A stretch of 56,404 bases of DNA from a virus. Under the pieces are notes generated by a model. It was not told the origin of the DNA. It ran no database searches and saw nothing but the letters and a program-made list of their open reading frames with translations. The position numbers were made by a program, and so were the translations under genes. Below, piece after piece: positions 23,182 to 33,000 of this stretch (within the stretch, counting starts at the first letter, position 1; each line of letters opens with the position of its first letter). Location: IMG/VR virus record IMGVR_UViG_3300043313_001319, positions 1-56,404 of that record; one strand, given 5' to 3'.

Positions 23182-23868
23182 TCACGGGTAGTCGGCCAGG
23201 AAGCAGTTGGCCGGCGGCGGAGCCGTGTTCTCGAGGTTGTACAGGTGATGATCACCCAGCACCACCTGGTTGGCACCGAGGTACGTGGCGCCGGCCGTCC
23301 AGAGCGGGCTGGCGTCGTACGTGTTGCCCATGATCTGCAGGATGTTGGCGTCGAGGTTGATGTTGAAGTCGCCGATCTTCCCGTCGGCGATGTGCGGCCA
23401 CGCGTGGTACGGGTAGTAGACCGTTCCGGACGAGTCGCACGCCTGCGGCGGGGCCTGCCAGATCTCCAGCGAGAAGTGCGACGCCGTCACGTTCGACCAG
23501 GTACCGCGGGCGAAGCCGGTGCCCGTCGGCGACTGCGTGGCGGTCAGCAGCCGGCCCCCGATGGTGAGAGGGATCAGCGCCGGATTCCAGACGCAGAAGT
23601 TCATGGTGATTTCGTCGTTGGTGTACTGGTCCGGGATCTTGAAGTTCTGGCAGAGCGTCCCGTTGGCCTTGCGCGTGATGACCCGGTCGCCAGTGTCGTA
23701 CTGCGGGCTGGGCGTGACCTCAGTGAAGCCGTCCATGACCAGCATGCCCGAGCCGGACTGCGGCGTCGGCGAGCCCGTGCCGGTGAGCGGCACCCCGCAG
23801 GCGTTGAGCTTGATGATGCGCATGACCAGACCCTCGATCGGGCTGGCGCAGACCAGTGCGGTACTCAT
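23182..23868 (-). CDS. Putative major tail tube protein
   Basis: The 228-residue protein is beta-rich and soluble: GVPLTGTGSPTPQSGSGMLV, YDTGDRVITRKANG, then NFCVWNPALIPLTIGGRLL. This matches the pattern of actinophage major tail proteins, including a conserved W-NPAL-P segment. It lies next to the capsid genes and upstream of the adaptor. The order here (capsid, this gene, adaptor, connector, neck) is slightly unusual for a tail tube gene, which usually follows the neck, so a head decoration protein is the alternative. Confidence 0.6.
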   Translation of the reverse strand: MSTALVCASPIEGLVMRIIKLNACGVPLTGTGSPTPQSGSGMLVMDGFTEVTPSPQYDTGDRVITRKANGTLCQNFKIPDQYTNDEITMNFCVWNPALIPLTIGGRLLTATQSPTGTGFARGTWSNVTASHFSLEIWQAPPQACDSSGTVYYPYHAWPHIADGKIGDFNINLDANILQIMGNTYDASPLWTAGATYLGANQVVLGDHHLYNLENTAPPPANCFLADYP

Positions 23869-23877
23869 GGGCTACTC

Positions 23878-24810
23878 CTAGAACGCCGAGAGGGGCTGGC
23901 CGGTGACGTCTCCGCCGACAGACACCGCGACGGCGAGCAGGCAGCAGCAGCTATAGCCGAGCACGTAGGTTCGCTCGACGATTGACTGCAGGGTGTTGTT
24001 TTCGCGGTTGAACATCTCTTTGAAGTTGAACGTCTCGGGAGATGAGCGGTACGCGAACACGGGGCCGGTCATGTAGATCCAGGCCACGTTGGGGGTGGCC
24101 ACGCCGGCGGGGCTGGTGCCCTGGTAGCCGCCGCCCAGCGCCACCAGGTTGCCGGTCTCCGTCTTGAGCTGCGCCCCATCGGCCTTGACCAGGTGCTCGT
24201 AGAACAGGGCCGAGCCCAACGCCACCGGCACGTGGATGGTGCCCTGCCCGAGCGTCGGCCGACCACAGGCCGCCCACGCGCTTTCGAGCCGGGCGAGGCC
24301 TTCGACGATGTCCAGGACGGTCGAGCCGGTGACCGAGGTGGCCGCGCACTGCAGCTGCGCGACGGGCAGATGGTTGGAGTCGTAGACAGCCTCGGCCGCG
24401 GCCAGGTGCGGGTAGACCTGGTTGGCGTCGCCGCCGGCCGTGCCCGTCCAGAAAGCCTTCTCGACCTGGTAGGACTCGGTGCGCGTCAGGGCGTCGACCG
24501 CCCGGGCCCGCTGCTCGTCCTGGCTGTAGCCCACCGGCGAGCAGTTGACCTCAGCGAACGCGGTGAACGGCAGCGCCGCGAACGTGTTGACGGTGACGTT
24601 GGCCGCCTTGACCGCGGGCGTGTTGCCGGTGCCCGAGACGAGGCAGTACGGGTCGTAGGTGGCGCCGCCCTGGCCGCACAGGTCCTGCCAGGTAACGCCG
24701 TTGCGCCAGTGCACGTCGGCCACGTCGTAGCGCGGCTGCACGACGGACAGCAGCCCGAACTGTGGATCGACGTAGGTGGGGGGCGCAACGAGTTGCCGCG
24801 GTCCAGCCAT
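23878..24810 (-). CDS. Putative minor capsid protein (pentamer-type)
   Basis: The 310-residue protein begins MAGPRQLVAPPTYVDPQFGLL and contains NCSPVGYSQDEQRARAVDAL, TIHVPVALGSALFYEHLV and a Cys-rich end (GYSCCCLLAVAV). In several actinophage groups a capsid hexamer gene of about 600 residues is followed by one of about 300 residues annotated as the pentamer subunit; the size and position here match. An HK97-like fold is likely but not certain. A covalent or disulfide role for the CCC cluster is speculation. Confidence 0.6.
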   Translation of the reverse strand: MAGPRQLVAPPTYVDPQFGLLSVVQPRYDVADVHWRNGVTWQDLCGQGGATYDPYCLVSGTGNTPAVKAANVTVNTFAALPFTAFAEVNCSPVGYSQDEQRARAVDALTRTESYQVEKAFWTGTAGGDANQVYPHLAAAEAVYDSNHLPVAQLQCAATSVTGSTVLDIVEGLARLESAWAACGRPTLGQGTIHVPVALGSALFYEHLVKADGAQLKTETGNLVALGGGYQGTSPAGVATPNVAWIYMTGPVFAYRSSPETFNFKEMFNRENNTLQSIVERTYVLGYSCCCLLAVAVSVGGDVTGQPLSAF

Positions 24811-24868
24811 GTCGTCACGCCCCTTTCCTCATGCGTCTATCGGGTCCGTAGGGCGAATCGCCCTACGC

Positions 24869-26728
24869 TCAGCAGCAGGCGGTCAGGTCGGCCGCGCCGG
24901 TGGTGCCGTCCGGGCAGATGTTGACGGTGTACTCGCGCACCTCGTGACCGAACTTCGCGATCAGGTGGCACTCTTCCATCCACGCCGCGGTGAAGTCGTT
25001 CGTCTCGTTGAGCGTGGAGTCGCGCACGACGCCCAGGTCCAGGCTCATGCCGTTGCCCCGGGCGACCGTGCCGGCCGCGTACATCAGGCCCTTGAGCGTG
25101 CTCGGGTACTGGGTGATGCCGCCGGTGGTGATCGCACCGGGCTGGCCGGCCGCGCGCACCTGGTAGTCCTGGACGAACTGCACGCGGATGTTGCGCACGT
25201 CGAACCAGCGCGCGATCTCGTCGTCCGGGATGCGCATGAAGTCGGAGACGCCGGTCCGCTTGGCCAGGTCGGCCCGGACGACGCCCTTGGCCCACTCGGG
25301 CAGGACCCACTCGATGACGTCGGTGGCGGCCATGCCGTACTTGGCCCGGTAGTCCCAGCCGGACAACTCGGCGATGTTGAGCAGCGGAGCCGCCGCGCCA
25401 GAGCCGGTCGCCGTGCAGCCCGCGTTGGCGACGGCCAGGCCGGCGATTGCGGAGATGTAGCGGGCGTTGGCCGCGTGGTAGTGGGCGGCCATGAGCAGCC
25501 GCAGGAAGTTGGCGGTCGACTCCGGCCACGCGTTGTCGGCCAGGTTGCCGGCGGTCAGGCAGATGCCGTAGCACTCCAGCCGCACGTCGCTCATGGTCGA
25601 ACATGGCACGCGAATGCACGGCTTGGTCGGCGAGCCGGTCACCGCGAGGATGTCGCTGCCCTCAGTCCAGAGCCACGGGACGGTGGCGTTGCTGAACGCG
25701 GTGTACCACGGCAGGGCCGGGGAGAACGTGTCCGCGAGGCTCGGCGACACGGGGAAGTTGATGCCGCCCCGCTCGACGCCGAACGTCGGCAGGTCGATCA
25801 TGCCGGACTGGGCGGCGATGTTGAAGAAGTCGTAGCGGATCTGACTCGGCGCACACCAGCCGCCGGCCGCGACGATCGTCTCGAAGGCCGAGGCCGAGCG
25901 GCTGCGCTCGAGCTTGGCCATGTACTCCTCGACCGCGGCGGTCGAGGACTTGTCCGACAGGACAGTGTCGAACTGGTTGCGGATCGAGGCGATCATCGTG
26001 CCGCCGTACGGGGCGTCGTGGCGCCGGGCCGCGTGCCGGTAGGCGTTGTCGTTGGGCAGCGTCGGGCGGAAGCCGGCCTGGTCGGTCAGGTTCCGCGCGC
26101 TCACCTCAGCGAGGTCGGTGAGCTGGCGGAACTGGGAGATCTGCGAGCCCATGGCGAGCTGACCGGCCGGGTTGGCCGCGGTGGCGACCATGGCGAGCTC
26201 GGCGGCCGGGGCCTGGGTGACGGCGGCCGGCGCGGACTGGCGCGCGGCAGACAGGCTCGGGTTCAGACGGTTACGGGCGCCGGACAGGCCGCCCGTCTCG
26301 CGGGACGCGGTGGTCGCTCCGCCGGTCGGCCGGGCCGACGCGGTCACGAGCTGCGGCGCGGCCGGCGCGGCACCCGCTGGGGCCTGCGCGTCGAGCACCT
26401 CGCCTTCGAGGGCCGGCTCGGTGGCCGTGTCGCTCTCGACCTCGGCCGGTGCGGCCAGGTCGTTGGCGAAGTCGTCGAACTGGCGGTCCAGTTCGGCCTG
26501 CTCGGTGGCGAGCTCGGACTGGCGGGCGCCGAGAGTGTTGCGGGCCTCGCGCAGTTCGCCCAGGCGGGGCAGGTCGGCCGGGTTGCGGTTGCCGAGCAGC
26601 GTGTCCATTTCGGACGTGGCCGACTCGTGCAGGGCTGTCAGCTCTTCGACGGTGAGCGTCGTAAGGTCCGCGGGCAGGGCGAAGGGGGCACCCGAATCGC
26701 CGGTGCCCGGGGCGTTGGTCTTCGGCAT
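24869..26728 (-). CDS. Major capsid protein (hexamer-type) with N-terminal scaffold region
   Basis: ATG 26728 gives 619 residues with a GGGG ribosome site seven bases before it. Residues 1-130 are Ala/Glu-rich coiled coil (a delta/scaffold domain removed during maturation). After a flexible segment, the HK97-like shell domain runs from about residue 290 (SAFETIVAAGGWCAPSQI, ITTGGITQYPSTLKGLMYAAGTVARG) to a C terminus ending in TACC. The protease encoded upstream at 26947 would cleave the scaffold. The next gene encodes a possible pentamer partner. Confidence 0.85.
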   Translation of the reverse strand: MPKTNAPGTGDSGAPFALPADLTTLTVEELTALHESATSEMDTLLGNRNPADLPRLGELREARNTLGARQSELATEQAELDRQFDDFANDLAAPAEVESDTATEPALEGEVLDAQAPAGAAPAAPQLVTASARPTGGATTASRETGGLSGARNRLNPSLSAARQSAPAAVTQAPAAELAMVATAANPAGQLAMGSQISQFRQLTDLAEVSARNLTDQAGFRPTLPNDNAYRHAARRHDAPYGGTMIASIRNQFDTVLSDKSSTAAVEEYMAKLERSRSASAFETIVAAGGWCAPSQIRYDFFNIAAQSGMIDLPTFGVERGGINFPVSPSLADTFSPALPWYTAFSNATVPWLWTEGSDILAVTGSPTKPCIRVPCSTMSDVRLECYGICLTAGNLADNAWPESTANFLRLLMAAHYHAANARYISAIAGLAVANAGCTATGSGAAAPLLNIAELSGWDYRAKYGMAATDVIEWVLPEWAKGVVRADLAKRTGVSDFMRIPDDEIARWFDVRNIRVQFVQDYQVRAAGQPGAITTGGITQYPSTLKGLMYAAGTVARGNGMSLDLGVVRDSTLNETNDFTAAWMEECHLIAKFGHEVREYTVNICPDGTTGAADLTACC

Positions 26729-26850
26729 GGGAAACCCCCGTGATGCAGGAACAGGACAGTCATTGCTGGCCATCCCCAGCTGCATCCGGGGGTTGCTTTG
26801 TGCGTCATCGTAGACGGTAGAGATCCTATTGCGCCATCAGGCGCGTGGTC

Positions 26851-26940
26851 TTACTGTGCGGCGCCGGATTCGCCTTCGATGCCGGTCGTTGTCGGGACGG
26901 GCGGCGGGGGCGGTGGCGCGGTCTTTCCGCATGCACACAT
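26851..26940 (-). CDS. Tiny CxC, proline-rich peptide (29 aa)
   Basis: ATG 26940 has an excellent AAAGGGGGTG ribosome site. The product begins MCACGKTAPPPPPPVP and is 29 residues long. Similar Cys-rich micro-proteins lie upstream of capsid genes in actinophages, so I keep it as real. It sits between the capsid protease and the capsid gene; the 120-base stretch after it (26729-26850) holds nothing else I can support. Confidence 0.6.
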   Translation of the reverse strand: MCACGKTAPPPPPPVPTTTGIEGESGAAQ

Positions 26941-26946
26941 GTCGGT

Positions 26947-28455
26947 TCACCCCCTTTCGCGGGCGAGCTCGGCGAAGCGGGCCTCGGTGATCTCGTCGAA
27001 GCGGGCCGAGGCGACCAGGGCAAACGCCCAGTCCATGGACCGGTCCGGCTCGGGCGCCTGGAACGCGATCGGGACGGACGAGGCGACGAGCGTGCCCATG
27101 CGCTCCCGGACCGAGGCGGTGACTGCGACCGGGAAGCCTTCGCACGGCACGAGCAGGGCGGCCTTCAGCTTCCCGCCCTGCCAGTCGCCGGACAGCGCGC
27201 AGCCCATGATCTGCTCAAAGCTGCTCGCGGTGAGGCCGTGGGCCAGGCCGCCGGCGAACCAGGTGCCGTACCGGTTCTCGCCGACCCGGGCACGCATGGC
27301 CACGGAGCAGGAGTTGTCGTAGTGCTCGGCCGCCCAGTTCGGGTCAGCGCGGCGCGGGTCGACCGGGGAGGCGTGGCCGCAGCCGAACGTGACCGTCCCG
27401 GCGTTGATCTTGTAGACGCCGCCGTCAGCACCGGCCACAATGCACGGCTTGTTTTGCCACTCCGAGTAGTCGATGCCGCGGGGCGCATGGACGCTGCGGC
27501 CGACCTGGCGGAAGGCACGGTGGTCGACGCGGTCCGGCGCGAGCAGGCCCCAGACCCGACCCTCTGGCGTGATCTGGATGGCGCCGGTGGAGACCAGCGC
27601 CATCTCGGCCTCGGTCGGTTCTTGAAACCAGCGCTCAGGCCACAACTCGGGGATGTTGACCGACCAGCCCGCGGCGACCAGCGGCACGGCGGCCGGCGGC
27701 GCGATCTCGGCCTCGGCGGCCAGCGCCTCGACGTCAGCCAGCGGCGACGTCTCGGCGATGATCGGCGGCTGGAACGGGGAGGCGCCCAGGCTGACTGTGC
27801 ATTCGACCCAGGCCGGCTCGGCCACCATCGTGATGGACCGGACCCGGCCATGGTGCATGACACACATGGTCGGCATGATCGCCTCGACCGCCGGCTCGAC
27901 AGCGTCTTCGACCGGATCGCCGTCGACCACGAGCGTCGCGGACGGATCCGGCGCCGGGGGCATGACGTACTCGATATCGGCCTCGGTGACGTCGTCGGCC
28001 ATGATCGAGACGCCGCGCATGAAGTCGCCCTGGATCAGACGCTCGGCTTCGGCGCCGGCCATGCCCATGGAATCCATGACGCCGGCCCAACGGATGAGCG
28101 CGCCGTCGCGCCAGATGGCATCGACCCGGCCAGCGACGAGCGCGCCGGTGTGGCCTTCGGCCTCGATCGGCTGGAACTTGAACGGGAACGGGGTCGGCGC
28201 GAAGACGAGCGAGCCCGGCGCCCACATGCGCCGCGGGTCGGCACCGTCGGGCAGGCCTTCGACGCAGGCCACCCCCCAGCAGGGCGTGCCGGGCAGCATA
28301 GCGGCCACGTCGAACAGTGCCACCGAATCGTCGACCGGCGCGTCCATAGTCTCGAGCGCGGTGTCGCCGACGGCGAACTCGTCTTCGATGGCCTGCGGGT
28401 CTTGCATGCCAGGGTTGGGGTCGAGGCCGCTTTCGCCGTCGTCCAACAACATCAC
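26947..28455 (-). CDS. Capsid maturation protease
   Basis: The 502-residue protein opens with an acidic 60-residue lead. The prohead-protease-like region includes LPGTPCWGVACVEGLPDGADP, VAGRVDAIWRDGALIRWAGVMD and FMRGVSIMADDVTEADIEYV, the actinophage protease pattern, with H-S type active-site residues plausible at CVMHHGRVRSITMV near residues 200-215. The C-terminal half carries IDYSEWQNKPC and a beta domain of unknown role. It should trim the scaffold region of the capsid protein encoded two genes downstream. Confidence 0.75.
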   Translation of the reverse strand: MMLLDDGESGLDPNPGMQDPQAIEDEFAVGDTALETMDAPVDDSVALFDVAAMLPGTPCWGVACVEGLPDGADPRRMWAPGSLVFAPTPFPFKFQPIEAEGHTGALVAGRVDAIWRDGALIRWAGVMDSMGMAGAEAERLIQGDFMRGVSIMADDVTEADIEYVMPPAPDPSATLVVDGDPVEDAVEPAVEAIMPTMCVMHHGRVRSITMVAEPAWVECTVSLGASPFQPPIIAETSPLADVEALAAEAEIAPPAAVPLVAAGWSVNIPELWPERWFQEPTEAEMALVSTGAIQITPEGRVWGLLAPDRVDHRAFRQVGRSVHAPRGIDYSEWQNKPCIVAGADGGVYKINAGTVTFGCGHASPVDPRRADPNWAAEHYDNSCSVAMRARVGENRYGTWFAGGLAHGLTASSFEQIMGCALSGDWQGGKLKAALLVPCEGFPVAVTASVRERMGTLVASSVPIAFQAPEPDRSMDWAFALVASARFDEITEARFAELARERG

Positions 28456-28499
28456 CTCACCCCGTGCGCGCCGTGTCCGATTGGCGTGATCATAGCCGC

Positions 28500-29282
28500 T
28501 CAGAGCGCCGGCGGGCAGGCTCCGACATGGGCCGGCCCGTAGCAGTGCCAGCAGCCGTCGAAGGCCGCGCGCTCGTCCGGCGCCATCTGGGTGCTCGAGG
28601 CGACCACGGATTCAGGCTCGGCGGCTGCCTCGACAACGGCCACGTCACCGTCCTCCGTGGTCGCCTCGTCCGGCGGGGGCGCCGGGACTCGTGGGGCGGT
28701 GACGATGGGAATGTCGGTGATCTCGCCGGCGAAGGCGAAGCGCAGGCGGTCGAACGTCACGGGCCCGGTCGCGTTGATCGCATGCTGCATCGGGACGTTC
28801 ACGTCGGCGCCCGGCGCCACATAGGCCAATGACACGTGCGGAATCCAGGGTGCATGCAGATCGTCGGGCAGGTCGACGATCTCGGTGACGTCGGCCATGG
28901 TCGTCTCGTAGAACTCGGCCAGCTCGGCGCCGGAGCAGATGAGCACGACGCACGGCTCAGGCCCAGTCGGGTTGAAGATGGCCGGAGCGAACGCCTCGGC
29001 GGCCACCCCGTCCCAGCCCAGGACCATGTCGCGGCCGGCGTCGATGAGCTCGGCGCGCTGCGCCTCATTGATGTCGACGGCGTCACCGAGGTAGACCAGG
29101 GTCAGATGCAGCTGCTCGACGGGCTCGCCGCCGGCCAGGGCCAGGCGCTGCGCGTCAGCGTCGGAGGGCACGAGCGCGACCATCGCCCCGGCGTCGACGT
29201 CGGCGGCCGCGACGAGAGGTTCTGGATCCGGGGCATGTTCGCCCAGCCAGGGCACGTCGTCCTCCCAGAATCGCTCGCTCAC
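28500..29282 (-). CDS. 2H phosphoesterase (2'-5' RNA ligase-like)
   Basis: GTG 29282 overlaps the preceding stop (GTGA) and gives 260 residues. Two motifs define the 2H family: HLTLVYLG near residue 73 and HVSLAYV near residue 160. A disordered acidic linker (EATTEDGDVAVVEAAAEP) and a small Cys/His end (CWHCYGPAHVGAC) follow. These enzymes act on 2',3'- or cyclic nucleotide phosphodiesters, and phage versions can degrade cyclic-oligonucleotide signals; that activity is untested. Sitting in the capsid operon, it may be packaged or ejected. Confidence 0.82.
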   Translation of the reverse strand: MSERFWEDDVPWLGEHAPDPEPLVAAADVDAGAMVALVPSDADAQRLALAGGEPVEQLHLTLVYLGDAVDINEAQRAELIDAGRDMVLGWDGVAAEAFAPAIFNPTGPEPCVVLICSGAELAEFYETTMADVTEIVDLPDDLHAPWIPHVSLAYVAPGADVNVPMQHAINATGPVTFDRLRFAFAGEITDIPIVTAPRVPAPPPDEATTEDGDVAVVEAAAEPESVVASSTQMAPDERAAFDGCWHCYGPAHVGACPPAL

Positions 29283-29536
29283 TTGGTCGCTCCGGGTGCC
29301 ATGGCGTACTCGGGGAACGGGTAGACCGCCTCGTCGACCGGCGTCCACTGCAGGCCGTGGTCGCCTTCGACGGGCTGGCGGTGGTCGACACGGTTCTTCC
29401 AGATGTCAGCGGGAATGCCGTCGGGGAAGGCGGCGCAGAACGGGGCGGTGCGGGTCTGGGCCAGCCCCTCCGGGCTGAACGGGGACAAGTAGCGGGCGCA
29501 CGACGGTGCGCACTGGGCCTGCGCTCGGGCGGTCAC
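29279..29536 (-). CDS. Conserved actinophage head-module protein (85 aa)
   Basis: GTG 29536 overlaps the preceding stop (GTGA). The residues CAPSCARYL, CAAFPDGIPADIW and HRQPVEGDHGLQW form the Cys/His/Trp pattern of a small family often encoded near portal genes in actinophages. Three Cys and two His could bind zinc. The function is not known. Confidence 0.7.
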   Translation of the reverse strand: MTARAQAQCAPSCARYLSPFSPEGLAQTRTAPFCAAFPDGIPADIWKNRVDHRQPVEGDHGLQWTPVDEAVYPFPEYAMAPGATK

Positions 29537-29790
29537 GGCGCTGCCTCGATCTCGGGGACCGGCTGGCCGACCTCGGCGGTGACGCGGATCGGCTCGCGCT
29601 CCGTCGCTGTGGCGCCGGCAATACCTCGCTTGAAGCCGGCAATGAAGTCCTCGAGCGCCTTGGCCGCGGTCGCGTACTCGTCACCCGTGCCGCCGTCGTA
29701 CATCGACTTCGGCTCGCCAAGCCCGACGTGCGGCAGGCTGCCGTCCGTGTTGCGCCGGATCGGAAAGCTCATGAGCGCATGATACGTCAC
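29533..29790 (-). CDS. Hypothetical protein (up to 85 aa)
   Basis: GTG 29790 overlaps the upstream stop (GTGA), the same coupling as the next two genes; ATG 29772 would give 79 residues starting MSFPIRRNTDG. The sequence has a helical centre (YATAAKALEDFIAGFKRG) and an acidic C terminus. Family unknown. Confidence 0.6.
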   Translation of the reverse strand: MTYHALMSFPIRRNTDGSLPHVGLGEPKSMYDGGTGDEYATAAKALEDFIAGFKRGIAGATATEREPIRVTAEVGQPVPEIEAAP

Positions 29791-30029
29791 TTGGTCGCGC
29801 TGACGGGGTCCCCGGCTTCGAATCGCTCCCGCGCCTGGGCCATTTGGGTGGCGAGGCCGACCGTCAGGCCACGCGGTAGCGGACCGTCGTACGGGTCAAA
29901 CTCGCGATGAGCCAGGATCGAGGCCACTGGCAGTATGAGCGGCTCAGGCAGGTCGCGACTGACGATCGCGCCGACCGGGCCATCTACGACCAGGTAAGCA
30001 TCCCCGTCCTGGCCTGCCACCTCCATCAC
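29787..30029 (-). CDS. Hypothetical protein (80 aa)
   Basis: The start is GTG 30029 (or ATG 30026), ten bases after the MuF gene stop. The sequence has two beta segments (AYLVVDGPVGAIVS, LILPVASIL), a turn rich in Pro and Asp, and a final helix (LATQMAQARERFEAG). Family unknown. Confidence 0.6.
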   Translation of the reverse strand: MMEVAGQDGDAYLVVDGPVGAIVSRDLPEPLILPVASILAHREFDPYDGPLPRGLTVGLATQMAQARERFEAGDPVSATK

Positions 30030-30039
30030 GCATTCGATG

Positions 30040-33000
30040 CTACTTCGTCAGCACTCGCCATGCGACGCCACGAAGCTTCAGCGCTGCGACGGTCGAGGCC
30101 TCGGGCTTCCGCGCGAAAACGACCTCGGCGACGTCATCCCAGGTCACGCCGCCGTGGATCTGAGCCTCAACGTAGTGCTCGTCCAGATAGTCCTCGGACG
30201 CGTAGTCGACGTCATGCCCGAGCGTGGAGCGCCAGTCGATCTTATCTATCGGCGATGGTCGAACATGGCGGCGATGGTCGAGTGAGTCGGCAGCCGTGAC
30301 CGTGATCCGCGGACGCGTCGAATCACGCAGTACGAGTTGAATGTCGCCATAGGACGAGGTGAGACTGACGTCCTCAATGGCCGGCCGCACGCCATTGGGG
30401 CTGACATACCCGTAGACCGGCCGGCGCGCCCCGGGTAGGTCCACCGGGTAATCGAAGTCCATAGCCTCGAAGTTGGCGCGCATCTCCGGGTCGAGCACGC
30501 CCGATGATGTGCCCGTTTCGAACTGAGTTTTGAGCCGGCCGTCGTCCAGCGCCTGCCGTAGTCGCGACTCCGTGGCGCGACGGATAATCACCGGCTGGCC
30601 ATCGATTGCCGCACGCAGCCGGTCAACAGCCTCGGAGCGCACTTCCGCCAGCGACCGACCGCCGCGCGCAAAAGACGGCGCGATGACCTCGGACCAATGC
30701 CGAGTGATCGACTGCTCCTGGACGATCCGGTTGTAGATAGCCTGGTGGCGTTGCGCGAACTCTTTGACCACCTGGGAGTCGGCGTGAGTCTGAGCGAACC
30801 GGTCATCGAAATCGTCGTTCAGTACGATCCGGGGCGGCCGGTCAAGCGTGCGGGTCAGACGCCGGATCTCGGCGACGTCCGCGCGAGAAACGCCAGCCGT
30901 GTCGGCCATCTGCTCGACGGTCGGCACGCTGAAGGGCTTCGTCGGGGCGGCCTTGACCGGCTTGACGTCCAGACGCACGACGGCCTTCTCTGGCGTCTCG
31001 ACGCCCTGCAGCGTCGCGCCCCGACGCACCACGACGACGTCGGCACCGTCCGGGATGTCGACGCCGCCGACCCCTTCCATAGTGGCCGGGTCGAACTTGG
31101 CTTTGGCCCCGGCCTTTCCGATGGGCTTGATCTTCGCCCGGGTCGAGGATCGGGTGATGGCGCTGCGCAACTTGGCCAGGTCGCCGGAGTCCAGGGCGGC
31201 GGCCAGCGCCTCGGCGACCGCATCGTCCGCGCCGGCGTACAGCTGCTCGGGCGCGCGCAGGGCCGGGTCGAGTTCCTGGCGGATGACGGCCTTTGACGCC
31301 TTGCTGGCCACGAGCTCATCGACCCGCGCCAGCAGCGCCGCCGTGCCGCGTTGCGCCCCGATCGCCGCCGCCCGCTCCCGTGCCGCAGCCCTCGCGGCGG
31401 CCTTTGTCGTGGCCAGATCGGGGCGGGCCTCGGCCAGACGGATGACGGCGTTCGGGTCGGCGCGCTTCTCGACCTCGGCCAGCCGGGCCATGACCTGCCG
31501 GTGCCACGTCGCCCGACCGAGCCGCTCAAACTCGGGCCGCAGGCCTTCCAGTCGGGCGCGGATGACGACCAGGTCCGCCGGGTTGATGTCGATGACCTTC
31601 GGCCACTTCGCGTTATCAAGCCCCTTGCGCCCGACCAGTGCGGCGCCGAACGGGTCGTCGGCGCCGATGAGCTTCCCGCCGTAGAACGCATCCTCATGGT
31701 CGATCGCGACGAGATGTCCGTCTGCCAATCGCATCCAGTTCCCACCGTTGCGATCACTGTTCCCCATGAGGATGTCGGCCAGTCCGAGCAGCCGCCCTTC
31801 GTCGGTCTCGGTAATTCCGGTGGCTTCGATCGGCTGACCGACGCGAGTGATCTCGTCTCCGAGCTGTCCGTCAATGTGTTCCATCTCGACCGAGCGCGGC
31901 CCGGTGCGGATGACGGCAGGCGCTCGGATGCCGACGGCCTCGCTGGTCAGCGCGCCCAACTCCTCAGCGTCGGCGCGGCGCTTGCTGGCGGACGGGCCCT
32001 CGCCGAGGCGCGAGAAGTCCTTCGTGATGGTCGGCGGCCCGCCTTTGTGCTCGACCTGCGTGGTGATCGCATTCGCCCCGGACTGGCGTCGCGACTTGTC
32101 GGCCAGGACCGGCCGGGCGGCGTCTTCGCGCAGCTGCGCCTGGCGGGCCTGGACGGCGGCCGGGGCGCGGGACAGCGGGGGTGGCGGAGCGAGTTCGCGG
32201 ACGGGGCCAGCGGGGGTCGGCGTGGCCTGGCTGAGCGGCAGGTCGGTGGCCTCGACCGTCGCCTTGTCCAGCGGCACGAGCTCGTCGCCGATGCGGACCT
32301 GGCTGGCCGGGCGGACCACCTGCACGGTCTGGCCCTGGCGCAGGTCGCCGTCGATGCCCTGGTGGATGCGCCGGTCGAAGCGCACGACGTCGTTGGTCGA
32401 GCCCAGCACCTCGACGCCCTGTCCGGACGCCCGGGCCCGCACCGCGGCCAGCAGTGCCGGGCGGTCGTCGACCAGCGCCCGCAGTGCGCCCAGTTCGGCG
32501 TCGGACAGGCCCGCCTGTCGCCCCAGGGTGTCGATGGTGTGCGTCAGCGCCTTCGGGGTGGCCGCGTTGGCGATGATCTCGTCGATGCGGGTCGCGAACT
32601 GGGCGGTCTTGCGAGCGGCGTCGATGGCGGCCTGACGCGCGACCGCCTGAGCGGCCAGATCGACCGGAGCGACCGTCGGCGGCGCTTCGTCGAGCATGCG
32701 GACCAGGTCGGCCTTGCGCGTGCCGGGCGGCACTGTGATGCCGCGCTCTTTGGCCAGCGTGCGCAACTGCGCGACCGTCTGCGAGGCCAGGGTCTTCGGC
32801 GCGGCGGCCTTCGGGAAGACGAGACCCTCGCGCTCAGCCTCAGCGGCCAGGTCGTCGAGCGGCTCGGCGCTGCGGATCGCGAAGCCGCGCCGGCGGTACT
32901 CGGCGACCATCAGGTCGTAGATCTCGCGCGACATGGCGCTGGCGGCCTGGCCGTTGACCATCACGTCGGTGACGGCCTCGGCGATCATCTCGTGCGAGTC